Positions 1-12,290 of a stretch of DNA of 64,000 nt are shown here, in pieces. The position numbers and the translations under genes are program-made. Location of the stretch: positions 75,695,056-75,759,055 of the forward strand of contig CM049310.1 of NCBI GenBank assembly GCA_026874595.1, given 5' to 3'. The notes below the pieces were generated by a model, which was not told the origin of the DNA, searched no databases, and saw nothing but the letters and a program-made list of their open reading frames with translations. The stretch comes from Sipunculus nudus (lineage: Eukaryota; Annelida; Sipuncula; Golfingiida; Sipunculidae). Position 1 is the stretch's first letter. The number at the start of each line of letters is the position of its first letter.

Positions 1-149
1 GACCTTAAACTCTATTCATGGCAGAACCGGAGTTAATACATTATTTAGAAAGATATTCATTCATCTGCAAATGACAATTTTTTTACGTAGACAAGACAAC
101 ATAAAAATTTGGCATGCTTTTAGAGGTTGTCTGGCTTATGTCATAGCTC

Positions 150-2520
150 CGTCTTCAATCTTCAATCTTCAATCATACTGTCCTAATGGGCTTTAGCCGT
201 ACTGGACAGTGTGCGACATCACTTCAAGTGCCAATGAACTTATATACATGACTAAAATAGGTTGTGCAGTGGGTTAAAAACAATGTTTCAATTTAGATAA
301 GAGTCCATGTTCCATTGATTCTTGTCCACTGTTTGCTCCTGAACCAGGGTGTGGCTAGTGACTTGAAACTGTCAAGGGTTGTTATGAGGTAGAAGGTTTC
401 AGTTTCTAACAGTTCTTACATAAAAATGATATTTATATGCATCAGAGTGTAAGGCCTGAATGTGTAGATACTTGTTGACATGGCGACGTGATGGCTCAAC
501 TGTGGGTGGGAAGTTGATGTTTACCAGGCAATGTTTAATTTTGTAAAATAGAGCAAGGTCATAAGTTGCCCTTCTATTCTGTAGAGTCTGCCATTGTAAA
601 ATATGATTTATATCCCTGGTTAGGTTTGCTTCAGGTCCAAAAATGTAATTTTGCAGGACGAATCTTGCAGCTCTCCTTTGAACATTTTCCAATTTAATTA
701 TGTTTTGGTGAGTATATGGGCTCCAGGCTGGTGACGCATACTCAAGATGCGGTCGGACGAGAGATTTATATGCCATTTCTTTAATTTCACGGTTACACAT
801 GCTCAGGTTGAGTGTGCAGAGGTTGAGTAGTTTGGTTGCTTTGTTGGTAATTTTATCAACATGTTCATTGAAATTAAGCTTATTGTCTAGGGTGACACCT
901 AAATATCTGTCAGATTTGATCTCTTCCAGGGGAGTGAAACTGTTATTAGGTGGGTTTGCTTGTAGAATGTCTCTGGCATCTGAAAATACTCTATCATCTA
1001 TGATTGTAGGTATCCCGGTTGATGATGGGGTGGACATGACATATGAATAATTAATTTTTGTTTTAGTTCTTCTAGTAATTCGCAGGGTTTTGCATTTTTT
1101 ACATTAAAGGACATTTGCCATTTGTCTGCCCACTCCTGGAGACAAAACAAGTCTTTCTGTAGTGTGTAGGCGTCTTCTATAGTATTTATTTACCTATAGA
1201 TAGCACTGTCATCAGCAAATAGTCTTATAGTTGAGGACAGCCCTGCCTCTATATCATTAATGTACAGTAAAAAGAGAAGGGGACCTACTACGGTGCCTTG
1301 GGGTACCCCTGAAGTTACATCCCGGGTCTCAGACTGGCTGCCATTAACAACAACTTGGTGGGTCCTTGAAGATAAGAAGGCTTGTATCCATGCTTTTGTC
1401 TTTCCAGTTATACCATAATGCTGAAGCTTTTGAAGCAGTCTCTGATGCGGGACCATGTCGAAAGCCTTGCTGAAATCTAGCACAATGACATCAACTTGGC
1501 CACTCCCCTGATTTAGGATACTTGTCCAGTCATGGAGGGCTTCAACAAGTTGTGTTTCACAGGACATACCTGATCTAAACCCATGCTGTTTAGATGTTAC
1601 AATGCTGTATTTATTAAGATGATGCCACATTTTAGAAACCAACACATGTTCGAATAACTTGCATGGGATTGCTGTTAAAGAAACAGGTCTATAATTTTCT
1701 GGTTTAGATTTGGCACATTTTGTGTAGATAGGGCATACTGTTGCTTTGGTCCAGGATTCTGGTAAGTGACCACCAGAGTATGACTGATTGAAAAGATGTG
1801 TGTATATTGGTGCTATTTCTTCATCTGTATCCTTCAGAAATCTAGCTGGCACCTGGTCCGGCCCCCCTGTCTTGGAAGGATTTATATTTTTTAGAATTTT
1901 CATAACACCCTCAACTCCAAAGGTAATATCTGGAATGCTGGGATAGGCTTGAGGTAAATCAGGCAAGCTGTCTATGACTTCTATGGTGAATACTGAAGAG
2001 AACTGGTTTACCAGTGCGTTTGCTTTACTTTTGTCAGTTGCTGAAGGTATGCCACTCGGCGTTTTTAGAGTTGGAATGCCACTATTTTCCTTCCTAAGGG
2101 ATGATATATATGACCAGAAAGGTTTTGGGTTTTCCCTGAGGTTTTCATTGATCATCCCTCTAATGTACTGTTGGTGACTGTCCCGAACAATGCTTTTAGT
2201 TTTCTGCCTCTGAGATTTGTTCTAAATTTTGGGAGATCTAGTTTTCATGGCCTTAACATATAATTTATCCCTTTTCTTTTGAGCTCTTTTTACAAAGGGT
2301 GTGATCCATGGATAACTTTGCTTTGATTTTGATAATTTTGATGGTATTTCCTTATCAATAATATCCTGTATAGCATCCTCTATAAATTTACCATTCTGCT
2401 CAACAGTTCTAGTGTCTGGTTTTTGAGCAAAATATTCAGAAGATAATGCTTTAGTGGCTTCTCTGACTTTGTCCCAATCTGCTTTGTTGTATTGGTAAAT
2501 TTTTCGCTGGGGCACGCAGT
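150..2520 (-). mobile_element. Decayed CR1/jockey-type non-LTR retrotransposon
   Basis: Read on the minus strand, 2515-2222 encodes the linker before the reverse transcriptase, 2155-1190 the RT core, and 1037-399 the thumb and C-terminal part. Visible RT motifs are YRPVSLT, LDFSKAFD, SGVPQGTVVGPLLFLLYIND and the catalytic FADD (last residues FADDSAIYR). An in-frame stop follows FADDSAIYR, after which coding resumes (EWADKWQMSFNVKNAKP), and at least one frame break separates this from LGVTLDNKLNFNEHV. The endonuclease domain is missing, so the copy is 5'-truncated near 2520. The 3' end has a run of about three TTGAAGA-type heptamers (151-175), as is usual for CR1/L2-like elements rather than a poly-A tail. 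Clade assignment is by motif memory only. It is a dead copy. Confidence 0.85.
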
Positions 2521-2679
2521 AAAATGATTATTTACAACCGTTTGTTATTTATGGCATTACTGCGCAGCTTGACATTTTATTCGCGACTTCTACGACAATG
2601 TATTTATTATACTTCACGCCTGGCTGTATTTGCTGACGCAGTTGTAAAGAAGAATGGCGCTCAGCTGAGAGCACACCCC

Positions 2680-3221
2680 TAGACTGGTACCCCGCTCTAT
2701 TATGGTTCTCTACCAATCTACCAATAGAGACGGGCGTACAACGCCATCTTCAGTACTCCCGGCAGACTGGTTCCCACTCCAATATGAATATATATGAGAA
2801 AAATAAACAATTCGTTTGCTCGGGGAAGTTGCCAAAAGTTGGCTGTACAATTCATGTGACATTAATGATTAAATTAATAGATATCAATGATAAATAAATG
2901 CCAAATACAGTGGAATATCAAACTTATTAAGTATATTGTATTATCTATACATCCACCATTCAGTTTTTGTGCAACAACTCATTTTTCATTATCTGAAAAC
3001 TAGGTAAAGCTACAAGTGACTAATGAAAGTTATTCTACAAGAACTCTTTACGGATAATCAACCAGGACCGCGTGTCCATGACAACAGGTATGAACGTGCA
3101 AATTGGAGTTGGAACCAGTCTACTGGTAAGTCAGGAGTTGCGACTAGGGGGTACCTAAGATGGCGTTGTACGCCCGTCTCTATGATCGGCTGAAGGCCAT
3201 GAAGAGCGGGGTACCAGTCTA
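2680..3221. mobile_element. MULE-like MITE with 9-bp target duplication
   Basis: The left end TAGACTGGTACCCCGCTCT is the exact reverse complement of the right end. Similarity continues, with gaps, for about 120-140 bp: both arms share GAGACGGGCGTACAACGCC, followed by AGACTGGTTCC. GCACACCCC occurs directly before (2671-2679) and directly after (3222-3230), a perfect 9-bp duplication. Long inverted ends with 9-bp duplications are typical of Mutator-like elements. No transposase is present, so it is non-autonomous. The arms are diverged internally, so it is not very recent. Confidence 0.8.
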
Positions 3222-3230
3222 GCACACCCC

Positions 3231-4164
3231 CACCAAACAATTCTGCTGGTCAGCACGGGTAAAAAAGCCTCCTTCCTAAAGGTAGTAATTTAACACTCGG
3301 ATGTCTTACATTTATAATAAATAAAAGTTAATTATTCATTGCATTCAGATATTGCAAGAAAACAGTGTAGGGACTACAATTCCAGGACATTAGACATCTA
3401 TATTTTTAATTTAATTTTGCGTTTGGTTGGTGGTGGGTTAACAATTAATATACAATTGAATTTGGTACTAGTACCAATAAAGTTTATTACCTGTTAAGAG
3501 ATTTACTTTTATTTGGTTAGCCCTAATCTTGAGGGTCGTACAATTGGGGTTTGACCGTTTTGTTTTTACCTCAGTTCCCGCTTTTAATTTATATCCTTGC
3601 ATAACCCATGATGAACCGACGTCAACCATTATACAAAAATACAAAACTGATAGGAAGCATTCCTGCAAAAGAAATATTAAATAAGGATACAGATACGATT
3701 CTTTGTTTAAAGTTAATAATAGTTTATTTTAACATTGTAAGAAACGACAATAATTGAACACCTACATATCTGTCTCTCTAAATACAAACTTTCTCTATAC
3801 GCACGCGCACTGCGCGTAATTGTCGTCTGCTGTGACCTGATGTCTGCCAGTTACCCAGCATTTCGGCTTCGTTAATAGAAGCGAGTTACATGCCAGACAT
3901 TCCTAGATCCTGTAGGAAACTCCTCTTAGAGGATAAGTTCTGGCTTTTACAGGTTTAACAAATGCAAACTTTTTGGTCGAAAAAAACGGAACCCGAACAC
4001 CTAGTGTTCGTCGTTGCCAACAGATGCCACTAAATGTTGTGGAAAAAGTCTATCTGGTGCAAAATAATAATACAATATAGAAATAGTTTCATTTGTTTTG
4101 ATTCACCATCCCATCCCCTGACTGTTTCGGAGATAATTGTTTTAAATGCCTTTGAAAAATTTGA
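3231..4164. other. No gene seen
   Basis: AT-rich intergenic sequence beyond the 3' end of the GalNAc-transferase gene. Short open frames are present but show no family motif. Confidence 0.5.
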
Positions 4165-4175
4165 ATATGTATATA

Positions 4176-4228
<53 letters not shown>

Positions 4229-4241
4229 ATATATATATATA
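4165..4241. repeat. (TA)n/(TG)n microsatellite
   Basis: Alternating TA with two short TG stretches, 270 bp beyond the stop of the GalNAc-transferase. Confidence 0.95.
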
Positions 4242-4510
4242 GGTAAATAGGTAGACAGATAATGAATAAATGACACCCTAACATCTCTAATATTCTACTA
4301 TTTTATAGACTCTTCCCTTTATCTTACTGATCAGAATCAATGTCTTTTTAATCAATGTGATTACTTAACATCGTCTCATCAGCAGGCGCAAAATGCGTTT
4401 GTATTTGCATATGACCAATGACTTTGATTGACATCAATAAGACTGTTATACTGGGAAAAAAATAAACTAATTTTTATAAAAACATTTTATAAAAAAGTTT
4501 TCTAGTTCTT

Positions 4511-5465
4511 TCAGACCAGCAAATCAAAGCGATACGTAAATGACCACCTGGCAAACTGATTGTGTTGAATGACCTTTGACCTACAAGGCTCCGTTTGTGG
4601 CATTTGTTCACCTTTATGTACAGGTAAAGCGTTTGTGACTTGCCATATACAAAAGTTTATATTTCTGACGCGGACCTGCAGTTCGCCCCATTTTGGGTCG
4701 CGCAGATCCACCTTCCAGCGGGGAGTTTCGTCTCCTTTGGCTTTAGTGCAAGCTTCCAACTTAAGTGCGGGTCTGGGATGGTCAGGGACTACGCATCTGT
4801 CTTTATACATAAGCATACCATTTTTGTTCAACGTAAATACGTTTTGGGGAATAACTTTATGTCCGTAACATTTGAACGTCAATACGACATAACCGTCTGA
4901 CGTCACCCGCCAGCAGGCTCGACTGCGCATGTTCATAATCTCGCCATGGAAAGCCGAGTCATATGGCGGAACGTCTACTTCTGGTATGACATGCGCTAGA
5001 TACCAATCAAAAGTTTTACATCGCATTTTGTCCCGCAATTTAATGCGTTTTTGTAGTGTTTTCTTTTCGGACTCTGTAAAATTTGCTCTCCTGGTTTTGT
5101 ACACCCTTGTGGAAGCATAAAAATACTTTTTGTAGTCCCCCATCCATATTTCTGCCACTCTCATTAAATTTTTAATCCATGATCTCTCCCAGTTGTCCTC
5201 GTCCCGATACGGGATCTCCCGAAACACGTGACCAACACGTGAACATGGCAAGGTAACTACGGTGCCGCCACACATCCAAGTCCTGAAGGCCAACTCAAGA
5301 TTCTCGCCTCCCCAGAAATTTAAATCCTCATCCAACCTACCAATAGCCGTGAAGTAATCTCGGTCTATTGCCATTGCACAGCCAATCAGAGTAGGGGACC
5401 AGAACGGTCGACCATTCTGATTGGCTTCCCGTTGAATATGTTCTGGCACGCCCATCCACACGTAC
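4511..5465 (-). CDS. Polypeptide N-acetylgalactosaminyltransferase, exon 2 (C-terminal half)
   Basis: Second and last coding exon, codons 296-612 plus stop. It joins to 18364-19247. The acceptor on the minus strand is TTATTTTCAG before GTACGTGTGG; exon 1 ends in AG and exon 2 supplies G, so the junction codon is AGG (phase 2) and the joined frame is exactly 613 codons including stop. Family landmarks are WGGENLE (about 346-352), the segment characteristic of GALNT enzymes, followed by FRTWMCGG and CSRVGHVFR, whose histidine (about 374) is the expected metal ligand. Residues from about 480 to the end form a cysteine-containing ricin B-type lectin domain. Its usual CLD and QxW signatures are weak, so sugar binding by this domain is uncertain. 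The enzyme transfers GalNAc from UDP-GalNAc to Ser/Thr in the Golgi lumen, starting mucin-type O-glycans. Confidence 0.93.
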
Positions 5466-6149
5466 CTGAAAATAAGCATAGCATTAATTATTACAATCAC
5501 GTCAGTATATGTCAAATGATGAAATATCATAAATGGTTTTCCAGATCATTTAAGCTATACATAAACACACATTTTTTCATTACAGAAACCCATCCATCAA
5601 GTTGACAATATAATTAACTGCTATATTAGTCTCTGCCCATGCAGTGAAAGGGGCCTTTCAATGAAACATTTTAGGAATGGCTGTGATGAGCCCTAATCTA
5701 AACCATCTGTATATGTGCAGGTCTACTTCACGGGATCCCTTTCGGTTAATACCAGTCTTGTTAAATATCCCAGGAGCTAGCTGACTTAAAAAAAACTTGG
5801 AATTCGCCTAAAAAAAATAAATCTTAGCTGTCGTGATGTTACTAATTTCCAGCACTTCCGACCAAATTGTTCACGACTCTGTAATCTTGCAATTGCAAAC
5901 TGAGTCTATAAAGCTGGCTATACACCTGTCTTTTCTGTAGAGATTATGGGATTTCTTGCTTACTTTGTGTACATATAAATGACCTCTAGGTAACACTAGC
6001 TAAAAAAGGTTCTCACAACGCCCTATGTGACGGGTGTATAAGCTCGTATATCTTAAGCTCTAAGTAAACACAGTACATGCGCCGAAATTGTCAAACAGAA
6101 AAACCATATAACTGAAGGTGGTTGGTCACATACGCGCGGCACCTGAAAG

Positions 6150-6270
6150 GTCACTGGGTGGCAAAACGCCATTAGCAAAACTCTGGTTTGTCTTACTTGC
6201 CGCCAGATGTCCTTCTTCAATTAGTGTGGATTATTTTGGCGCCCCTCGCCCCAATGTTATATTTGTTGCA
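6150..6270 (+). repeat. Dispersed repeat (GCAAAACTC family), degraded copy
   Basis: Shares a diverged block (cGCC then GCAAAACTCTGGTTTGTC, CTTGCCGCCAG, TTCTT, GTGTGGATTATTTT) with 31505-31640 on the same strand and with 44335-44475 on the other strand. Family unknown. Confidence 0.5.
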
Positions 6271-7186
6271 GAAAAATCGATTTGTAAACTGTGTATGGAA
6301 ACCAATACATCAATGTTGCGTTTAAGTAGAGGAAGTGTTGTCACCTGAAAACATTAACTAGAAAGTGGTCAAAGACCACCCACCCCCGCCAGGATCATGG
6401 CCAAACTACGCAGCAACACAAGGAATGTATGTCATAGTTAAACAGCCGTTCACTTGTTAGCTCTCTATAATCATGGCTCTGGGCCTCGATAGAGAAAAAG
6501 AGCTAGCTGTATGTCACAATGGAAAAGAATACTTTAAATTGAAAAAAAAAAACATGCGACTATGATCCAGATTACCTCCAAAATTTAATGGATTGTTCCT
6601 TTGGGTGTTTAAACGTTTCATGGAAGCCCGTTCTTTGCTAACAGGCAAACCAACCACCCAGTGACCCAGGGGGAAACATAATACCTTCCTGGCAAAGATA
6701 AGTATATTAATTCCCAAAACACTTTACGATTTTGGGTTATAGAAATAAACCTGTCAGGATTCAACAACCTGGGGGTGGGGATTAGGCGTGACAACCCGAC
6801 TCAGTAGGCAATGATAATTTGGCTGGTAAGCCTACTTGAGTCGTGTTACAAGCAATATCGAGAAATGCATCGCAATGGTCTTCCATTAGGTTGCATTCAT
6901 GAGCCATGCCTATATTCATGCGTTCAGAAATTCAACAAACATGCGGAGGGATTAACCAATATGCTGAGCTAGATCCGAACTTTTAACGTTCATGTTTGGT
7001 GTTGTTAGAAAGTACACCAATAATGCTAACGATTAGTCTGGTTTATATCAATTGACAGTGTACCTGTAGGCCATGAGGCGTTGTCAGAAATGACGAAAAT
7101 ATTAACATCTTCATGGGGCCTTAAAATACGTTCCTCAAACCTAGACATAAAAGCACTTTGACAGCCAGAAATCTGGTCGTAATATT

Positions 7187-7330
7187 AAAGGGCCGATATG
7201 GCGTTAGGCGGGGATGCGACACGAAGGTACTCCGAGGACAGCACCCAGGCAAGAATCTATCTGTGGGGAGAGCTTGGTGCAAGGGGACGTGTGTCGGAAA
7301 TGTTTAGCTTTTTGGACAATTCTAAAACAT
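7187..7330 (+). repeat. Dispersed repeat (GACACGAAAGTACTC family)
   Basis: Contains GGGGATGCGACACGAAGGTACTCCGAGGACAG and then CAAGAATCTAT, matching 12105-12290 (plus) and 27535-27700 (minus). A partial relative of the CCTGTCAGG(A/G)TTCAA end is at 6746-6800. The better copies start near AAACCTGTCAGGGTTCAAT. Unknown element; its open frames are not conserved between copies. Confidence 0.6.
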
Positions 7331-8394
7331 TCATTTCAGGCAGAAAAATAAATAATAGGTATGATTCTCAGGCACCGCCCACGTCAATTTTAACCTTACG
7401 CATCAAATATTATTATTTTGATTTTCATCTTTCGAGAAGTTAAAATAATACAATTTTGATACGTTTTTCATTGTAATGTAGTGATTTTACCTGTTTAAAA
7501 CAAATATGTTATTATTATGCTTTCCCCTGATCACATGACATTTTAATCGAAACATACAAAAACAAAGTTAAAAAAAACCGCATGCCCGAAATGATTTCTG
7601 AAAAAGGAAATATATACATATATTCGCCAGTATGTGGCCTTTGTAAACAGCTGTACCATGAACCATCCAGGTAAGCAGGTATATATGGACCCGACAATGA
7701 ACGTTACACCCCACTAGGCCAAGAAATTATATAAACATCAGTTGTGCCCCGAGATCAGTTAAATGGAGTTGTTTGCCAAAGCTCCGTAAATATTACCGAG
7801 CGTTCATGAAGTGCTGTGAAGCAGGGACCATGACAGGTGAGCCGCCCCCACTACTGTCATATAGAAAACAAGTGGTTTACTCATCACCTTTTAGTCTCGG
7901 GAATTATATATCATGTAGTTCTTTCCAAACAGCGCACCTTGGACATTGGCACTCCGAGGGGCACTGTACTTGGACCTAGATATATAGTATTCCTTCTTTA
8001 TTTAAATGAACTACCAATGTTTTCGTGAAAAATGTGTCATTTATACTGATGATATTTCTATTTATTGTTCTGCGTATTCAGCCGCTAAAGTTATGGAATC
8101 ATACAAGTAAAGCTCACAATTGCATTTAAATGGCATAGAGAGAATCGGCTCTGTATAAATCCCTAAATATCAACAGTCATATTATTTCGCACTAAGTCCA
8201 AAATTAATGGAAATCAAATGGATATTTGGAAAGATAATGTCAAATTGGCACCGGTTGATCACACAAAGCTTTTAGGTACTGTTTTCATCGACGCGGGTCT
8301 TATTTGGAAAAAAAACATACTGTACAACCTGTGTGCGACGAAATCGCATCAAAACTAGATCTTCTTTTCAGACTAAGCAGATGATAAAAATATA

Positions 8395-8824
8395 CTGTGG
8401 TTGGCTTCATATTCGCGAGGCAGAAATTTCGCGATTTCTCCATTTTAAATGTTTCGCGAGGGTTTCATTTTCGCGATCTAACCAGAACCTATATCAAATC
8501 TTTGGTAAATCCATACCTGTGTATTATAAAATGAAAATAAGTCATGTGTTCGTGATATTCTTCTCATATAACGATGGGCCCGTTTACACAGCACAGGTAG
8601 TTTAGTTCAAATTTAAGGTAACGTTTTTACCTATACCTGTATGGATGTAACTTATTATAAAATTTCTTACTGTTATAACCTATCCCCATACAAGTATTGG
8701 CTACACTAAATATGAAAGACACACTCAATTGGCCAATTATTCCCGAGGGCTTCATTTTCGCGATTATTTTCCATTCGCGAACATCGCGAAATTAAAACCC
8801 TCGCGAACAAAAAGGCAACCACAG
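8395..8824. mobile_element. TCGCGA-rich MITE, copy 1, flanked by TA
   Basis: The ends CTGTGGTTGGCTTCATATTC and (right, reverse complement) CTGTGGTTGCCTTTTTGTTC are inverted repeats followed by CGCGAGG on both sides. TA flanks the element on both sides (8393-8394, 8825-8826), as for Tc1/mariner-type insertion. Many TCGCGA and TTCGCGAG words lie in both arms. It sits inside the RT relic, which proves insertion after the relic. A second copy is at 46323-46806. No coding capacity. Confidence 0.8.
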
Positions 8825-9089
8825 TATTTAGTTTGAACATACTGTATAAAGCTTTAATTCAGAGTCACATTGGTTATTGTATATCTGTTTGGGGTCATTC
8901 CTCCTAAACGGTTATAACAGCTTCCAAAAATTTCAAAATTAAGTTGCGCGAATCGTTACTTAATCCTATGATACCAATGTATCCTTTATGTCCTTAATTG
9001 CAACGTTAGGTTGGGTGAATGTTAAACAGAGATACCAATATTATGTTTCTTTGACCGTGTTTAAAAGTTTGTTTGTATGGTATAATGCG

Positions 9090-9091
9090 CC

Positions 9092-9122
<31 letters not shown>
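9090..9122. repeat. Poly-C tract followed by (CA)n
   Basis: About 19 C residues, then a short AC run, inside the retrotransposon relic. Confidence 0.9.
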
Positions 9123-9123
<1 letters not shown>

Positions 9124-9909
9124 TACGCATACTTTCAACCGTGTTAATAGTGCATAGGATACACGTTTTTCTCAAGGGTTCAATTTATCATTACCCAAGC
9201 CAAACAGAGAATCTTTCAAATTAAGTCTAGCATATGCTCGTCCCATCCACTGGAATTCATTTCCTATGAGCGTCACATCGGCCAACATTCTCGACCAGTT
9301 TAAATCATTGTACAAGAAGTTCATGCCATGCATGCACAGCATTTTTCATAGCATTTTTCACGGTTAAATATGTATTATAAATATGTATTATAAATAAACG
9401 AATATACAGAGTATATGTTTGTAGGTATGCAGGGCCGTATACGCTGAGGGAGGGGGAGGTGTACCCCCCACCCTCCGGAATTTCAGATTAAAGTGTTTGG
9501 ATTAAATGAAGAATCAAAATGCTTTAATTTGACTTAGTTAATTGTAGAAATCGTAACAAATGTTTTAATTCTAGGCTAAATCAATGAAAAAAAATATGAT
9601 TTTTTTTGCGCTTCGCCGAATTTCATTTCATATCTAAATTTCTGTATATAGATCTCAGGATCTCCTCAATCCCTATCTCAGGAATATCGGTTGTCCCAAG
9701 TAATATCAGACAAACTGTATAATGCCTCGCGAAATTTAATTATCAGAATCGGAGATTATTTTATCTGCACTACGCGCAGTTTTATTCAGAAAACATTTTA
9801 TTACATCTCAATAAATTACATCAATTCAGATGCCACATAAGTGTTTTTTTCTTTGACAAGTTTTGACAAGTAAACAATAACAGTCTGCAAAGTATCAGTT
9901 AAACGTGTG

Positions 9910-9918
9910 GTATATATA

Positions 9919-9972
<54 letters not shown>

Positions 9973-10006
9973 TATAGTGGTCATGGCATAGAACTTTCTC
10001 TTTCTC

Positions 10007-10050
<44 letters not shown>
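9910..10050. repeat. Two (TA)n tracts
   Basis: TA runs at about 9910-9964 and 10012-10050, separated by about 48 bp of non-repeat sequence containing a CT-rich stretch. Confidence 0.95.
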
Positions 10051-10053
<3 letters not shown>

Positions 10054-10117
10054 TGTTTATTATGTATATATACCTCAGTTAGTGCACTCCTCCTAGGAAG
10101 TTATGTCAGCGTATACG

Positions 10118-10144
10118 GAGAGAGAGAGAGAGAGAGGGAGAGAG
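10118..10144. repeat. (GA)n microsatellite
   Basis: Short GA run with one interruption. Confidence 0.9.
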
Positions 10145-11100
10145 GCATTATTGTCATAATATCTTAATATTCTACAATGCTCAGCTAATGGGCAACATAT
10201 GTATACATCTTACCTAGGGTGCATGTTAAATAATATTCTACAGTGTTTAAAATCTGACTGTTTTCAGATATATAGTTATGGGTGTGTGAGTGTAATTTAG
10301 TCCGTATTCCGTATAAACATATGCATGTATATGGGTGTGTATTCTTTCCTGTATAACACTGGAAAAGTTCAATGTGATACAAAAATATGCATAGTACACT
10401 AGTGAGAGAATCTATTTTGGTTTTAATATTTGTGAGAGTTCAAGTTTAACCCGTGGAAACGCCCGGAAGTGCCAACATGTATAACATTCCCAGACTCTCC
10501 CCGACTGCGGGCACAAGGGGAAACAGTGGCTTATAGACTCCCACGCAGCGAGTTGAGCACAGTTCTGAATGCATCCTCGTTGTCTGTCATTCAACTGGGT
10601 GTCACTTCGCGTGACCGAATCGTATTTGTTTCTGAGTATAAGGAACTGTTACGGAATATAACTATAGGACCTGATTTATACCATATGACCTCCTTCAGTA
10701 TAGTGTTTACGGTAATTACCGCCTGCGTACCGTAAAGACCGTAATCAATCTTCGTTATATATGTACGTAATTAGTATTGGACGGCAATATGATTTTATCG
10801 GTGTGGGATAAAGACCACCGTAACAGCCATTATCAAACTAATTGACCTAATTGGAATCTAATGCTGCTTTCAGGACAAGAATACATGTATAACAAAGACG
10901 TATGGTATTACAGACTATGTGCATATGGCCTTGCCATAATTTGTGTATGTGCGAAACATGCGACCTATAAATAGGCCCGGGTCTGGATCATTCTACCTTG
11001 AACTAAATTCTCTAGGGTCATAAGCAACCTTTAACATAGGTCTATGGGCACTACAGACTGAGTGCCGAGCAAAAGTTAAATTGATGAAAATGTGTATATA

Positions 11101-11104
<4 letters not shown>

Positions 11105-11163
<59 letters not shown>
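11105..11163. repeat. (TA)n microsatellite
   Basis: About 29 uninterrupted TA units in the GALNT intron. Confidence 0.95.
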
Positions 11164-11165
<2 letters not shown>

Positions 11166-11760
11166 ATACATATAGAATCTCCTGCTTATTTGTTTGTTTT
11201 AAATAATTAGCAATTATTTGTTAATATTACTTCCAAACGGTTCTATGGAAGTTCATATTTTTAGGAGGTCACGTTATTCATATTATGAAAATTTTCTGGA
11301 AAATATTTAAGTCTGAAGTCCACCTAATAGACCTAATATGCTGTCCGATATATTATTTTTTTTTAAAGTTGACACACTCGCAAAATATAGGATTTCTCAC
11401 AACGAGAAAAAAATATTTAAAAAAAACACATTATTTAAATCTGGAGTTACCCAAAGTGGTCTGTAATATGCAGTCCGAAATTGGGGTAGTGATATTTAAT
11501 AAGCCAAATGTGGTTATATTGCAAGTCCTCGGTAAGCGACTAATTAAGGATATCAAGGTGCTAAACTGCATCCGTCTACAGGTATAGCGCTAGAACTGTA
11601 ACTACACTATCCTCAGCTCATTTCCCAGATAAGGTGTCCAGTTGGAAGAGTCTAATGTATGTGTAGGGGTGTATACGTGTAAGGGCAGATAAAAATATCC
11701 TAGAATATGATTTGTTGAAAATAATCGAATTCAAAGAAAGATTTCGTGCAGAACCTATGT

Positions 11761-11764
<4 letters not shown>

Positions 11765-11815
<51 letters not shown>
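11765..11815. repeat. (TA)n microsatellite
   Basis: About 25 uninterrupted TA units. Confidence 0.95.
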
Positions 11816-11817
<2 letters not shown>

Positions 11818-12104
11818 GTAAAAGTCGTTTGATTAAAACAATCAGGTGCTTGTGCATTGCCCGTCATTACCATGCACTGAGTATGCAGGAAACAATACGG
11901 CCCTGTTAACTTGAGACCAGTGTGTAAGAATCTATGCGTGGGCGCAAGTATTCGTTATGTAATTATCTGGGTGATTATTTATAAGAGAGAAGAATCTTGA
12001 GCAGGGTTTTGAGTGAAGCTAACGGTGCGTGGATAACTTCGACATGCGACCTGTGATATCCGTGTTTTAGTGTGTACGCAAAATTGCAGCTCACTTGAGC
12101 GGTT

Positions 12105-12290
12105 TCGAGAAAATGAGAGAAACAAACCTGTCAGGGTTCAATGAGGGTTCGGGGATGAGACACGAAAGTACTCTGAGGACAGTGCCAAATCGAGAATCTA
12201 TTTGCGGACAGAGTTTGATGGCCAGGTAACGTGTATCAGGAAAGTTTATAGCGGAATAACGGTTTTTTTTATACCACGCCTAAATCCTAA
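12105..12290 (+). repeat. Dispersed repeat (GACACGAAAGTACTC family), longest copy
   Basis: Starts GTTTCGAGAAAATGAGAGAA, then AACCTGTCAGGGTTCAAT, GACACGAAAGTACTC and GAGAATCTAT, and ends GCGGAATAACGG, a T-run and ACCACGCCTAAATCCTAAAA. The copy at 27535-27700 has the same order of blocks on the minus strand, including the T-run and ACCACGCC end, so both ends of the family can be placed roughly. Confidence 0.65.

Larger units (their letters stand above)
7780..9330 (+). mobile_element. Second non-LTR retrotransposon relic, split by a MITE
   Basis: Plus-strand pieces in several frames still spell RT motifs: GTPRGTVLGPRYIVFLLYLNE (about 7939-8010), YTDDISIYC (catalytic YxDD, about 8040-8075), VCDEIASKLDLLFRLSR (about 8330-8382), then beyond the inserted element NILYKALIQSHIGYCISVWG (about 8836-8897). 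A weak C-terminal tail runs to about 9330. Several stops and frameshifts and a poly-C insertion near 9090 show it is dead. The RT differs clearly from that at 150-2520. Confidence 0.7.

Noticed and set aside
799-1050. Plus-strand frames over the retrotransposon
   Set aside because: Shadows of the minus-strand reverse transcriptase reading.
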